From JAAFHB01 sp037133495 (lineage in GTDB: Bacteria; Bacteroidota; Bacteroidia; Bacteroidales; Prolixibacteraceae): 64,000 nt of DNA. Position numbers and translations under genes: made by a program. The notes under the pieces were generated by a model, which was given only the letters and a program-made list of their open reading frames with translations, was not told the origin of the DNA and searched no databases. Where the stretch lies: the NCBI GenBank assembly GCA_037133495.1, contig JBAXOA010000005.1, positions 12,309 through 76,308 of the forward strand, read 5' to 3'. How positions within the stretch are numbered: position 1 is the stretch's first letter; each line of letters opens with the position of its first letter. This document shows positions 1-9,554 of this stretch, piece after piece.

Positions 1-146
1 ATTAAATCAATTCAGTCAATTTAAATATGTTTGACAAACAAAACACCAAAACTTTCAACACAAACTAAAAAAATCAGCGTATGAAAAGCTCCTCTGTGGA
101 CAAAAATGCAACCTTGTATAAAGATAAGGCTATCAGCATTGTTTTT

Positions 147-3100
147 ATGATAAAAACAAAGACCTTTTCACAAATTAAATTACTGTTTTATTGTTTGTTT
201 TTAGTCTTTGGCACACTAAGCATCAACACGTTGGCGCAAACTTCCGGTCAGTTACGTGATGGAAAACTCCTTAGAGGCGATAAATGGCTTCCATTCAGCT
301 ATCCTGTGAAAGCCGATTTCTATATCTCCCTTCAAGGCGACGACCGTTGGTCAGGAACACTGCCGGAGCCAAATGCCGGTAAAACGGACGGACCATTTCA
401 AACCATCAAACGGGCACAAAAAGCTGTCCGTGAATTAAAATCAAGGGTCTTTTTCCCCAAGGATATCCCGATAGAAAAACGTTGGATTGGTTCACCGCAT
501 CCTTTGGGAAGAGGTAAAGATATACTGGTTTATATCCGCGAAGGACACTATTTTTTAAGCCAGCCAATATTATTTGGAGCTGCTGATGGTGGCGAGAGAG
601 TGGAAACGAATCTTCCAACCGGCGCATTCGAATACCATAAATTGAAAGATCATTATGTGACATATGCTGCCTATCCGGGAGAAAAACCTGTAATTTCGGG
701 AGAAGTTGCTGTCTCAGGATGGAAGAAAACCGGAAAAATATGGAGTGCCCGATTTGACGCCGACACTGCCGCAATGCTGGTGGTAGATGGTAAAAAACAA
801 GTGCTTGCCCGCACTCCGAATGAAGGCTACTTCACGCCTCCTGCAATCTCTAAGACAACCGGTGAACTTTATTTTAAAAAAGGAGATCTCAAAGCATGGA
901 AAGAAATGGAAGGCAACAGGATAATAATGCTTCTGCGCTGGCATACAGGCATTAATTCAATTACAAAAGTGGATGAAAAAGCTGGTATCGCTACTTTTAA
1001 GAATCTTCAGGAGGGAGTCGTTATCGTTCCTCCAAGGTATTATGTTGAAAATATAAAAGCGCTTCTCGATGCTCCGGGAGAGTGGTTTTTTGATAAAAAA
1101 ACAAAGGAAATCAGCTATATCCCATTAAATGAGGCAACTGATCCAAACAAATCGGCAGTTGGCGTGCCTGTCATCAATCAACTAATCGAAGTACGCGGAA
1201 AAATCGGGCAGCCAGTTCGCAATCTTCGGATTTATGGATTAACCTTTGAAGGCGCGATGACCGGAAAAGGCTCAGCAATTTATAATTATGATGGTGTTGA
1301 CGGATCGACCGGAGTTGCCGAGGTCCCCACGGCTTCGAATAGCGCTGTCAGTTTTGAGTTTGCACACGCCTGCGAATTTGTCGGCGGTGAAGTTCGTTCA
1401 TGCAACGGGACCGGAATTACCGTAAAAACAGGATGCTACCAAACGCGGATCCTCTATAATCGTTTCGAAACACTGGACGATGGCGGTGTGTATGCCAACG
1501 GAACAGCAAACCCCGGGGATGGCAGAGCAATTATCAGGGAAACCATGATCTCTTATAATAAACTTTACGATTGCGGAGGAGTCAACATTTATTCAAATAA
1601 TACTTTGATGACCACTATTTCGCATAACTATATTACTAAAACGAGAGGTCGTTATGGGATTGATGTCGGTGGATGGTCAAATCAGGAAGAAGCAATTGAC
1701 GGCGGATATACTGTGGAATATAATCACCTCGATGATGTCCAGCACGATGCGGACGATTCGGGTGCCATCAAAACGGCCGGCTTGACTTTTAACTCGGTTA
1801 TCCGAAGAAACCTGATCCATGATGTAAGGGCAGGATTCTTTAACGACAATGTCGGTTTCTGGTTCGACAACATGTCATCGGCCTGGACAACCCAGGAAAA
1901 TATCTACTATAATCTGGAGCAAGGTGAATGGAAACTTTGTGCAGCGCTGGCTGAAGACAATACCTACAACAATAATTTCAAAATCGAAGCGCCTGTTAAC
2001 CCACCGGAAACAATTATCGATGGTGATCCTCAGTTTGATGTAAGTAATTTAACAATTGATGCTGCCTCAAAAACAGCATCCGGTGCAGTTGTTGCAGGCA
2101 GCGTGATTCATCTTTCTGCCAGTGTTTTAAATCTCGGCTCAACAGGTTCGGCTCCTGTTTTTCTTTACCTTGACGGGAAAGTACATGAAGAAAAACTTTT
2201 CCCGGTCATCAAAAATAATACCCGGAAGATTGAATTTGAAATTAGGATTTACGAGAAAGGAGACCATCAGCTGGCAATTGGCTCAACACCCTATCAGACA
2301 GTAAAAATTGAAGGTGATAAACCTGCTGTTGTTTTCGAAGATTTCAGAATAAACAGTGACCGGCTCTTAAAAGGGGAAAAACTCAAAGCCACAGCGGTTG
2401 CTAAAAACCTGACATCTGAGACACAAAAAATGACCGTTAGTTTTTTCATGGATAATTCAAAAATCGACAGCAAATCAATTGACCTCAACATAAAAGAATC
2501 AAAAGAAATAACATTTGAATTTGAGCCTTCAGCCGGAAAACATTCACTTCGCATAGAAAACAGTGCGGAGAAGAATCTGACCGTTTTCGAGGCAGTTGCC
2601 CTTGATATTTCGAAGATGGAAATTCACCAATATTGCTCTGTCAAAGCAAAACCATATGAAATTGAGGCAGATGCAAAAACAAACAGGTTTAAAATCACTG
2701 CAAGTGGTTCCGATTTTTATCACGCTGAAGATTCTTATGCATCGGTGTATTTGAAAGGTATTAAAGGTGATTTTGTCGCTACTGTAAAAATCAGCCGGTT
2801 CGGCGACCGCACTCACGAATGGTTCCGTTCAGGACTATTTGTCCGAAATGATATTTCCAAGAGTTTCGATGTTCAGCCGGGAAGCAAAGGATCGGTGCTG
2901 GTATTTGGCACCCCCGGACGGGCAGGAATTCAATACGATGAATTTGCCAATGGCTGTATGCATAAAGCGAGCAGTCAGAACCTGCCCGAAAATTCTAAAA
3001 CCCCGCTTTATCTGAAAATTGTTCGGCAAGGCAATAGCTTTAGCGGATATATCAGCCTCGATGGCAAAAACTGGATCGTCGAAAGACATACTGCCGCTAT

Positions 3101-3209
3101 TCCGGGAGTGACCGAAGCGGTAGATCTGGGACTTGCTGCAGGAGGACCTGACAAGCGGCAATACTGGGTAGAATTCACAGACTGGAAGGTAGAGGTAGCT
3201 AAAAATTAA
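147..3209 (+). CDS. Exported right-handed beta-helix protein, GH141-like
   Basis: Probably a secreted or surface glycoside hydrolase acting on a plant or algal polysaccharide. The mature N-terminus has the FYISLQGDDRWSGTLPEPNA motif and 'GPFQTIKRAQKAVREL', followed by 'YPGEKPVISGEVAVSGW', all typical of GH141-like beta-helix proteins. Repeats such as 'ISYNKLYDCGGVNIYSNN' form the helix to about residue 620. Two CARDB/Ig-like segments follow (about 640-820), then a C-terminal DUF1349/concanavalin-like domain ('FRSGLFVRND', 'YLKIVRQGNSFSGYIS'). The open frame begins at 81, but ATG 147 gives a clean signal peptide (MIKTKTFSQIKLL... to LAQ). First gene of the + strand block. Substrate unknown; fold assignment is firm and the GH141 label is an inference. 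Confidence 0.75.
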   Translation: MIKTKTFSQIKLLFYCLFLVFGTLSINTLAQTSGQLRDGKLLRGDKWLPFSYPVKADFYISLQGDDRWSGTLPEPNAGKTDGPFQTIKRAQKAVRELKSRVFFPKDIPIEKRWIGSPHPLGRGKDILVYIREGHYFLSQPILFGAADGGERVETNLPTGAFEYHKLKDHYVTYAAYPGEKPVISGEVAVSGWKKTGKIWSARFDADTAAMLVVDGKKQVLARTPNEGYFTPPAISKTTGELYFKKGDLKAWKEMEGNRIIMLLRWHTGINSITKVDEKAGIATFKNLQEGVVIVPPRYYVENIKALLDAPGEWFFDKKTKEISYIPLNEATDPNKSAVGVPVINQLIEVRGKIGQPVRNLRIYGLTFEGAMTGKGSAIYNYDGVDGSTGVAEVPTASNSAVSFEFAHACEFVGGEVRSCNGTGITVKTGCYQTRILYNRFETLDDGGVYANGTANPGDGRAIIRETMISYNKLYDCGGVNIYSNNTLMTTISHNYITKTRGRYGIDVGGWSNQEEAIDGGYTVEYNHLDDVQHDADDSGAIKTAGLTFNSVIRRNLIHDVRAGFFNDNVGFWFDNMSSAWTTQENIYYNLEQGEWKLCAALAEDNTYNNNFKIEAPVNPPETIIDGDPQFDVSNLTIDAASKTASGAVVAGSVIHLSASVLNLGSTGSAPVFLYLDGKVHEEKLFPVIKNNTRKIEFEIRIYEKGDHQLAIGSTPYQTVKIEGDKPAVVFEDFRINSDRLLKGEKLKATAVAKNLTSETQKMTVSFFMDNSKIDSKSIDLNIKESKEITFEFEPSAGKHSLRIENSAEKNLTVFEAVALDISKMEIHQYCSVKAKPYEIEADAKTNRFKITASGSDFYHAEDSYASVYLKGIKGDFVATVKISRFGDRTHEWFRSGLFVRNDISKSFDVQPGSKGSVLVFGTPGRAGIQYDEFANGCMHKASSQNLPENSKTPLYLKIVRQGNSFSGYISLDGKNWIVERHTAAIPGVTEAVDLGLAAGGPDKRQYWVEFTDWKVEVAKN

Positions 3210-3280
3210 TGATCAAGGTTCAATGATCAATGTTCAATGATATAAAAATATAAATCTGAGTATAAACCAATTTTCAAAGT

Positions 3281-5110
3281 ATGAAAACAGTAATGCTTCC
3301 TTTGATTCTTTTTTTGCTCCTTTTAAATTCAGGATGTCAAACAACGCCTCAGCTGTCTGATGATATCTGGAGCTTTGCCGCCGCGAGGAAATCAGATTTG
3401 CGCTTAGGTGTGTATATTACGGCGAATACTGTCGACCAGTGCTTTACAACTGAAGCCGGCCGGCGTGAAGCGATTTCTCTTTTAAAATGCAATGGAATTA
3501 CAAAAGTCTACCTTGAGGTGCACCGTTGCGGCCTGGTAGTTTCACCTGAAGTGCTGAAAAATTCTGTTGCCCTGCTAAAAAAGAATGGATTTGAAGTGAT
3601 CGGAGGAATTGCTACGCTGCCAGGCGGAGCTATCGGCGTTCCACAGGAAGGGCCGCTGACCTGGCTCAACTGGCAAAACCCAAAATCTCAAAACGATATG
3701 CGAAAAATTATGGAGGATAATGCCCCAATCTTCGATACGTTTATTGTTGATGACTTCTTTTGTACTTCTGATACCAGCGCTGAATCAAAAATTGCCAAAG
3801 GAGACCGAAGCTGGTCGGAATATCGGCGTGCCCTTTTAACCGATATAGCTCAGAATGTTATTATCAAGCCTGCGAAAGCAAAAAATCCCGCCATCAAAAT
3901 CATTATCAAATATCCCCAATGGTACGATCGTTTTCACCTCTTTGGTTACGATGTTGTAACCGAGCCAAAACTTTTTGACGGCGTTTGGGTCGGTACTGAA
4001 ACACGCGGACAATATACGCAGCGCTACGGCTTTGTTCAGCCTTATGAGGGATTTATCAATTTTCGTTGGATTTCAACCTTTGCAGGGGATAAAATTGGTG
4101 GCGCATGGTTCGATCATGGCGATTGTACAGATGTTGATTTTATTGAACAAGCCTATCAGTCAGTACTTGCCGGAGCTAAAGAACTGGTGATTTTCAATTT
4201 CGACAGTTTTGTGACAGGTCATCCCGGTCATCATCTTCTTCGGCAGGATTTTGAAAAACTGGCTGACCTGGCCAAGTCAATAGCCCAAAATCCTGTTCAG
4301 GGTGTGGTGGGCTATAAACCACCCAACAGCAATGCCGGAGGTGATTTGTACCTGATGGATTATATTGGGATGTTCGGCGTTTCGCTCATCCCCGATTCCA
4401 AATATCCTGAAAACCCCAAAGTAATTTTCCTGCCAACACAGGCCGCAACCGACCGGGTGATTATCCCAAAGATTCTGAAATCGCTCGACAGCGGGACAAA
4501 AATAATCATGACAACCGGATTCATTGCCAACGCTCAGGATGGCGAAAAACTGGCAAGACTGGCTCAGATAAAGTGGCCGCTTAAAAGTACACCGCTAATG
4601 TCCGAAACAGTCATTTCTGAAGGCAAACCATTCAAATTAAAATTCCCTTTAAGCATGGCATGTCTGATGGTTCCGGATGGCGCAAGTATTCTGCTCGAGG
4701 CATCTAAAGGTCAGCCATTTATGACCCTGAACCAGAATAAAAACATCTATGTACTTAACTCACATACTTTTTCGCAACAAGATTTTGATGCAGTCGGAGA
4801 AGTTCTGCTTTGCCCGCGCCAGTTAGGATTGCTTGAACTGCCAAAGCCATGGATCAATACGATCCGTTCCGCATTTCAATCAAAAGATGTCCCCCTTTTG
4901 GATGCACCTTCAAGAGTCACAATGCAGCAACTTGCAGATAAAAGTTTTGTGATCCACAATTATAACCAGGAGCGTACGGAGGTACAGATTCAACTTGTAA
5001 ATACAGCAAAATATATTGACGCATTTACGCGTAAACCAATAAATTCAAATGAGAAGGATCTTAAATTAACCATGGAACCCCGGTCCCGCATCTGGGTTAA
5101 AGAACAATAA
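3281..5110 (+). CDS. Putative TIM-barrel-like lipoprotein of unknown function
   Basis: The N-terminus is a lipoprotein signal ending in LLNSGC (Cys19), so the product should be membrane anchored. The body alternates predicted strands and helices as in a glycoside-hydrolase-like TIM barrel ('LRLGVYITANT', 'KVYLEVHRCGLVVSP', 'FDTFIVDDFFCTSD', 'IKIIIKYPQWYDRFH'), with acidic residues at strand ends (VDD around residue 160) that could be catalytic. The last third looks like a beta-galactosidase-type trimerisation region plus a small beta domain, but I cannot assign a named family. It lies between the beta-helix gene and the oxidoreductase gene (gaps of 71 and 20 bp) and is probably co-transcribed. 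An enzymatic role in glycan processing is inferred from context only. Confidence 0.55.
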   Translation: MKTVMLPLILFLLLLNSGCQTTPQLSDDIWSFAAARKSDLRLGVYITANTVDQCFTTEAGRREAISLLKCNGITKVYLEVHRCGLVVSPEVLKNSVALLKKNGFEVIGGIATLPGGAIGVPQEGPLTWLNWQNPKSQNDMRKIMEDNAPIFDTFIVDDFFCTSDTSAESKIAKGDRSWSEYRRALLTDIAQNVIIKPAKAKNPAIKIIIKYPQWYDRFHLFGYDVVTEPKLFDGVWVGTETRGQYTQRYGFVQPYEGFINFRWISTFAGDKIGGAWFDHGDCTDVDFIEQAYQSVLAGAKELVIFNFDSFVTGHPGHHLLRQDFEKLADLAKSIAQNPVQGVVGYKPPNSNAGGDLYLMDYIGMFGVSLIPDSKYPENPKVIFLPTQAATDRVIIPKILKSLDSGTKIIMTTGFIANAQDGEKLARLAQIKWPLKSTPLMSETVISEGKPFKLKFPLSMACLMVPDGASILLEASKGQPFMTLNQNKNIYVLNSHTFSQQDFDAVGEVLLCPRQLGLLELPKPWINTIRSAFQSKDVPLLDAPSRVTMQQLADKSFVIHNYNQERTEVQIQLVNTAKYIDAFTRKPINSNEKDLKLTMEPRSRIWVKEQ

Positions 5111-5130
5111 AAAGTAATTAATCAAATATT

Positions 5131-6483
5131 ATGACAAATTTATCACGTAGATCATTTATTACTAAATCAGCAGTTATTGCAACCGGAGCGGCTCTGATTC
5201 CGGGGCTGTCGCAATGTAAAAAAGGGAAAGTAAATATCGCATTCATTGGTGTCGGAGGGCGCGCTCAGGATCATTGGGTTGACTGTCAGACTGAAAATGT
5301 TGTAGCCCTGTGCGATGTGAATGATACAGCTGCTGCAGAAGGGTTTAAGACTTTCCCAAAAGCCAAAAGATTCAAAGATTTCAGGGTTATGTTCGATAAG
5401 ATGGCTGATGATATTGATGCGGTTATCATTGCCACTCCCGATCATATTCACTTTGCTGCAGCAATGACAGCGATGCAATTGGGAAAACATGTATACGTCG
5501 AAAAACCGCTGGCGCATAATATCTGGCAAATCCGCACTTTGCGTAAAGCGGCAAAGCATTATAATGTGATCAACGCGATGGGAATACAGGGTCATGCCAC
5601 CATGGGAATTCGTTATGTTAAGGAGTGGTATGAAGCCGGTATCTTAGGTGAGGTAAAAGAAGTTTTCGCCTGGTTTGAAGGTCCGCAATTTGACCCCAAG
5701 GGTTATTTCACAAAACCGGATAGTTATCCTCCAAAGGAAGAGCCTGTTCCAGCAGGTTTAGACTGGGATTTGTGGGTAGGACCGGCAGCGATGAGACCAT
5801 ACAACCCGACATATCTTCCACGTTTCTGGAGAAGCTGGTATGATTTTGGCGATGGCGGTCTTGGCGACTGGGGATGCCACACGCTTGATGCCCCTAACTG
5901 GGCGCTGGACCTCGGACTGCCATTATCGGTCGACCCGATCCTGAGAACACCATCGGGTGAAGGTTTTGTATCTGATAAATCTGTATTGAAATTCGAATTT
6001 GCGGCTCGCGGAACCAAACCTCCTGTTACATTAACATGGCTTGACGGAGGTGAAAAACCTGAAAATCGTCCTGAATGGGGTCTGAAAGAGATGCCGGGAA
6101 GAGGAATGATCATGGTTGGTGAGAAGGTATCACTTTTGACCGGAGGAAGACCGGCTAATCCGAAACTGCTGATACCCGATGCTGATTGGGAACATTTCAC
6201 TAAAAACCTGCCAAAAGAGACGATTCCCCGTGTTGAAGGAGGTCCGGTAGTTGAATGGATTCGGGCCATCAAAGGTACAGGGCCAATTCCTGGAGCTAAT
6301 TTTGAATATTCAGCTCCCTTAAGCGAATTGAATGCTGTCGGAATTCTGGCGCAACGTACCAATACCCGGATCGAATATGATGCGGCAAATATGAAAGTTA
6401 CCAATCATCCTGAATTTGATGTGTTAATTAAGGAGCCTGTTCGCAAAGGATGGGAAGTTGGGGAAGGTCTTTGGAAAAGCTAA
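5131..6483 (+). CDS. Gfo/Idh/MocA family oxidoreductase, Tat-type signal
   Basis: NAD(P)-dependent sugar or inositol dehydrogenase family. A twin-arginine-like leader (LSRRSFITKSA) is followed by hydrophobic residues and 'LSQCKKG', suggesting export and perhaps lipidation. The Rossmann fingerprint is GVGGRAQ at residues 40-46. The conserved EKP motif (EKPLAHN, 124-130) carries the usual catalytic lysine, and 'DWGCHTLD' near 250 matches the substrate-site His region of the family. Length 450 aa fits the exported Bacteroidota/Planctomycetota subfamily, which often sits beside carbohydrate-active enzymes. Substrate unknown; by context a hexose or uronic-acid derivative. Confidence 0.85.
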   Translation: MTNLSRRSFITKSAVIATGAALIPGLSQCKKGKVNIAFIGVGGRAQDHWVDCQTENVVALCDVNDTAAAEGFKTFPKAKRFKDFRVMFDKMADDIDAVIIATPDHIHFAAAMTAMQLGKHVYVEKPLAHNIWQIRTLRKAAKHYNVINAMGIQGHATMGIRYVKEWYEAGILGEVKEVFAWFEGPQFDPKGYFTKPDSYPPKEEPVPAGLDWDLWVGPAAMRPYNPTYLPRFWRSWYDFGDGGLGDWGCHTLDAPNWALDLGLPLSVDPILRTPSGEGFVSDKSVLKFEFAARGTKPPVTLTWLDGGEKPENRPEWGLKEMPGRGMIMVGEKVSLLTGGRPANPKLLIPDADWEHFTKNLPKETIPRVEGGPVVEWIRAIKGTGPIPGANFEYSAPLSELNAVGILAQRTNTRIEYDAANMKVTNHPEFDVLIKEPVRKGWEVGEGLWKS

Positions 6484-6505
6484 AGCTGAAAATCTCACAT
6501 TAATC

Positions 6506-6553
6506 ACCACAGATTAGGCAGATTCACAAGAGTTTATCTGTGTAATCTGTGGT
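6506..6553. repeat. Inverted repeat ACCACAGATTA / TAATCTGTGGT
   Basis: Perfect 11-bp arms at 6506-6516 and 6543-6553, in the 120-bp gap after the oxidoreductase gene. The CCACAGATTA core recurs at 29014-29042 and 41254-41274, so this is a dispersed repeat. It could also form a hairpin inside the operon transcript. Confidence 0.6.
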
Positions 6554-6603
6554 AATATGACTCAAGCTTATCGTATTTTTAACTCACCAAATAAATTTAA
6601 ACA

Positions 6604-7914
6604 ATGAAAATTCCGGTTCTTATCATTGGCCTGTTACTTGTACTCTGTTTACCTTCAAAAGGAAATAATCTGACGGCCAATGTGTCGTCGATCGATATTA
6701 CACCTCCTCTTGAGATGAAATATACCCTTGGCGGTTATGGCGAACGGATGAACCGGCCGGCGGAAGCCATACACGACAGAATCTTTGCCAAAGCTCTCAC
6801 GCTGAAAATGGGTAACCGGAAATACGCGATAATCACCCTTGATATTCTGGGGCTTCCATCCAATGTAAAAAGTGATCTGATTAAAAGACTTTCAGGCAAA
6901 GGCTGGAATATGGAAAACATGATGCTTTTGCCAAGTCATTCGCACGGAAGTCTTGAAATGGCAGCATTGAACAGTAAAAATATCCTGAATAATCCCAATT
7001 TAGGGATATTTCAACCCGAACTGCTTGAGTTTTTACTGAATAAACTCGAATTGCTCCTGACAGATGCCGACAAGAACTACCAGTCTGTAAAAATTGGAAC
7101 TACCAGCAGACTCATTGACGGACTTAACCGCAACCGGCGCAAAGATCCTGACATCGATAAAGAGATGATCATTACCCGAATAGACTTGAAGAAGGGACAA
7201 CCTCTGGCAGTTTTAGTTAACTGGACAGCTCATCCTACTTTTCTGAGCGGAAAAGATATGCTCGTGTCTGCCGAATGGCCGGGTTATCTCCAAAATAAAC
7301 TTCAGGAGCTGATCGGACAGGGAGTTACAGTGATGTACTATAATGGCGCCGAAGGAGACCAGTCAACAATTCTGGACAGTCCCAAAAAAGGTTACGATAA
7401 AATTGAAATCTACGGACAAAAAATTGCCGGATATGCCTTCGAACTTTACAATGAAATAAAATCCAAAAACACTAATGCATTCAATTACAGCTATAATACA
7501 ATCTCATTACCCGAACATAACGCACATCCATCGTTTATGAAAACCGGAGGAGAAGAATATGGTCTGGATGAAAATTCAGTGAAGGTTGTAATGGAGGTGC
7601 TGGGACCTAAAGAAGTTGGATTAGGAGCCGTCAGGATCGGCGACCTGATTATTTCGGGAGTGCCCGGCGAAATGACTGCCGAATTGGGAATGAAAGTGAA
7701 AAAAGCCATTCGAAACAGTGGTGTGAAAGTTGTAGCCATTGGTGGTCTGGCCAACGAATGGATCAGTTATATTCTGAGCCGTGAGCAATACCTTTATGGA
7801 GCAGGTTACGAATCAAGCGTGAGTTTCTATGGCGCTGAGCTAGGCGGTTTAATTTCAAAGGAGGTGATCAAAACAGCCCTGATCCTTGCTCCTTCGAAGG
7901 TGAATCCTGAATAA
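6604..7914 (+). CDS. Neutral/alkaline ceramidase-like (N-terminal domain) protein
   Basis: Resembles the N-terminal domain of neutral/alkaline non-lysosomal ceramidases: 'DITPPLEMKYTLGGYGERMNR' at the mature N-terminus, 'RIFAKALTLKMG', 'LLPSHSHG' near residues 108-115 (a zinc-ligand motif in the family) and 'VLVNWTAHPTF'. The signal peptide covers about residues 1-20. At 436 aa it lacks the C-terminal Ig-like domain of true ceramidases. Such short forms are common in glycan loci of Bacteroidota and Planctomycetota, where the real substrate is usually unknown, so a ceramidase activity should not be assumed. Confidence 0.75.
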   Translation: MKIPVLIIGLLLVLCLPSKGNNLTANVSSIDITPPLEMKYTLGGYGERMNRPAEAIHDRIFAKALTLKMGNRKYAIITLDILGLPSNVKSDLIKRLSGKGWNMENMMLLPSHSHGSLEMAALNSKNILNNPNLGIFQPELLEFLLNKLELLLTDADKNYQSVKIGTTSRLIDGLNRNRRKDPDIDKEMIITRIDLKKGQPLAVLVNWTAHPTFLSGKDMLVSAEWPGYLQNKLQELIGQGVTVMYYNGAEGDQSTILDSPKKGYDKIEIYGQKIAGYAFELYNEIKSKNTNAFNYSYNTISLPEHNAHPSFMKTGGEEYGLDENSVKVVMEVLGPKEVGLGAVRIGDLIISGVPGEMTAELGMKVKKAIRNSGVKVVAIGGLANEWISYILSREQYLYGAGYESSVSFYGAELGGLISKEVIKTALILAPSKVNPE

Positions 7915-7941
7915 TAGTTGATTCTAAATCAATAAAGAAAA

Positions 7942-9528
7942 ATGATAGCAGACAGAAGAGATTTTTTGAAAATTTCAGCCATACTGGGCTGGGGCGGTTT
8001 AGTTGGATATATTCCATCTGCAACCATAAAGAAAGGTAGCCGGCGTAGGTTTAGTCTTTGCGTAACTACAGAAACGCTCAACAAGAATCCTGATTATTTC
8101 AATCTGATTGTCGAAAGTGGTATTACAGACGTCTGGATGCCCATCTTCCTAAATGGATACTGGGCTTATCCGATGGAAGATCTTTTACTTTGGAAAAGCC
8201 GGTTCGAAAAAAAAGGAATCGCTGTATATTCATTAAGTGTCCCGCTGGGACATCCGGGAAACTCATTAGGCGGTTCTCCCGATTTTGAGAGTACACCTAA
8301 AAATTGGCCGAGAGGAGTTGATATTGACGGCAATAAATATTCAGGAACATCAGTCCATCCATTAATAACAGACGAGAACATCACAGTCATTCAAAAGCTC
8401 AGTAAATCAGGCTTTACCAAACTTTTTCTCGACGATGATTTCAGACTGGCACGCACGCCGGGGAAGATAGGAGGATGTTTTTGCCCTGATCATCAGCAAG
8501 AATTTCTCAACAAGTATGGATATAACGAGAAGGATTGGGCTCAGCTAAAACAAGATATCAAAGACCGTAATTTGAATTCCACCTTAAAAAACTGGATCAG
8601 CTTTACCTGCGACGATCTCACCAAATCATTCAAAGCCCAACAGGCAGCAGCTCCTGATGTTCAGCTTGGAATAATGGTAATGTACCTCGGATCCGAGAAA
8701 GCCGGCATCCGGTTAAGTGATTACAAAGGATCACTCATGCGGGTTGGAGAGCTGATGTTCGATGATCGCTCAATGACTCCTGTAAAAGGCAAAACAGATG
8801 AACTGTTCAGCGCCCTTTTTCACCGGCGATTTGTCACCCCGGAAATGGCATACAGTGAAACTACTGCCTATCCGGCAGACAAACTGTCGGCTAAAAATAT
8901 GGCAGCGAAACTTCACATTACCACCATCGCTGATATCAGAAATTCAATGTTGATGAGCGGACTGGAACCATTTCCTTTTACCCATTGGAGCACTCTTTCA
9001 CCGGCGATGAAAAAGGCCGGAGCAATGCATCAAAAAGTTGCCGGACAAATACCTCAGGGACCATTTAAACATTATTGGGGAGAAAGCAGCCGAATGGTGG
9101 GTGACGATAAACCCAACAGCCTGTTTTTAGCATCAGGCATCCCTTTCGAAGTTACAGGCACACCTGCAACCAACGGGTGGACATTCCTTTCGGATTTTGA
9201 CAAGAATGATGTTGCCAGCGGAAAATTACCATCCAAAGGAACAACATTCATTTATGGTTCAGGTGTTGACAAAAAACTGAACGGGTTGCGGTTTGTAGCT
9301 GAAAACCTGACAGATATTTTTGCTTTCAAACATGAAATTATCCCCCAACTAACAAACTCGCCATATGTTGAAGAAGACAAACCTGTTGTTTGCACCTGGT
9401 ATCCAAAAATAAAAACAGTGCTATTATGGAATTTATCTGAAGGGTTAGAGTCCTTTACGGTGAATTTTAATGGCAACAGGCGGTCTGTCGCAATCAATGG
9501 TTTAGATGCCGGCTTAGTCCATTTATAA
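7942..9528 (+). CDS. Exported TIM-barrel-like protein, Tat-type leader
   Basis: Begins with an RRDFLK twin-arginine-like motif and a hydrophobic stretch. The body looks like a glycoside-hydrolase-type barrel: 'FNLIVESGITDVWMP', then 'KLFLDDDFRLAR' followed by 'GGCFCPDHQQEFLNKYG', an acidic-strand-plus-Cys pattern seen in uncharacterised GH42/GHA-like proteins. A beta-rich C-terminus follows ('TVLLWNLSEGLESFTVNF'). I do not recognise a named family and no activity is assigned. It sits 27 bp after the ceramidase-like gene and 26 bp before the first alpha-glucuronidase-like gene. Confidence 0.5.
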   Translation: MIADRRDFLKISAILGWGGLVGYIPSATIKKGSRRRFSLCVTTETLNKNPDYFNLIVESGITDVWMPIFLNGYWAYPMEDLLLWKSRFEKKGIAVYSLSVPLGHPGNSLGGSPDFESTPKNWPRGVDIDGNKYSGTSVHPLITDENITVIQKLSKSGFTKLFLDDDFRLARTPGKIGGCFCPDHQQEFLNKYGYNEKDWAQLKQDIKDRNLNSTLKNWISFTCDDLTKSFKAQQAAAPDVQLGIMVMYLGSEKAGIRLSDYKGSLMRVGELMFDDRSMTPVKGKTDELFSALFHRRFVTPEMAYSETTAYPADKLSAKNMAAKLHITTIADIRNSMLMSGLEPFPFTHWSTLSPAMKKAGAMHQKVAGQIPQGPFKHYWGESSRMVGDDKPNSLFLASGIPFEVTGTPATNGWTFLSDFDKNDVASGKLPSKGTTFIYGSGVDKKLNGLRFVAENLTDIFAFKHEIIPQLTNSPYVEEDKPVVCTWYPKIKTVLLWNLSEGLESFTVNFNGNRRSVAINGLDAGLVHL

Positions 9529-9554
9529 GATTTAAAAATCAAGATTTATTCAAA

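Noticed and set aside
6604..7914. Functional ceramidase
   Set aside because: Only the N-terminal domain is present and such short forms are widespread in glycan loci; substrate cannot be stated.
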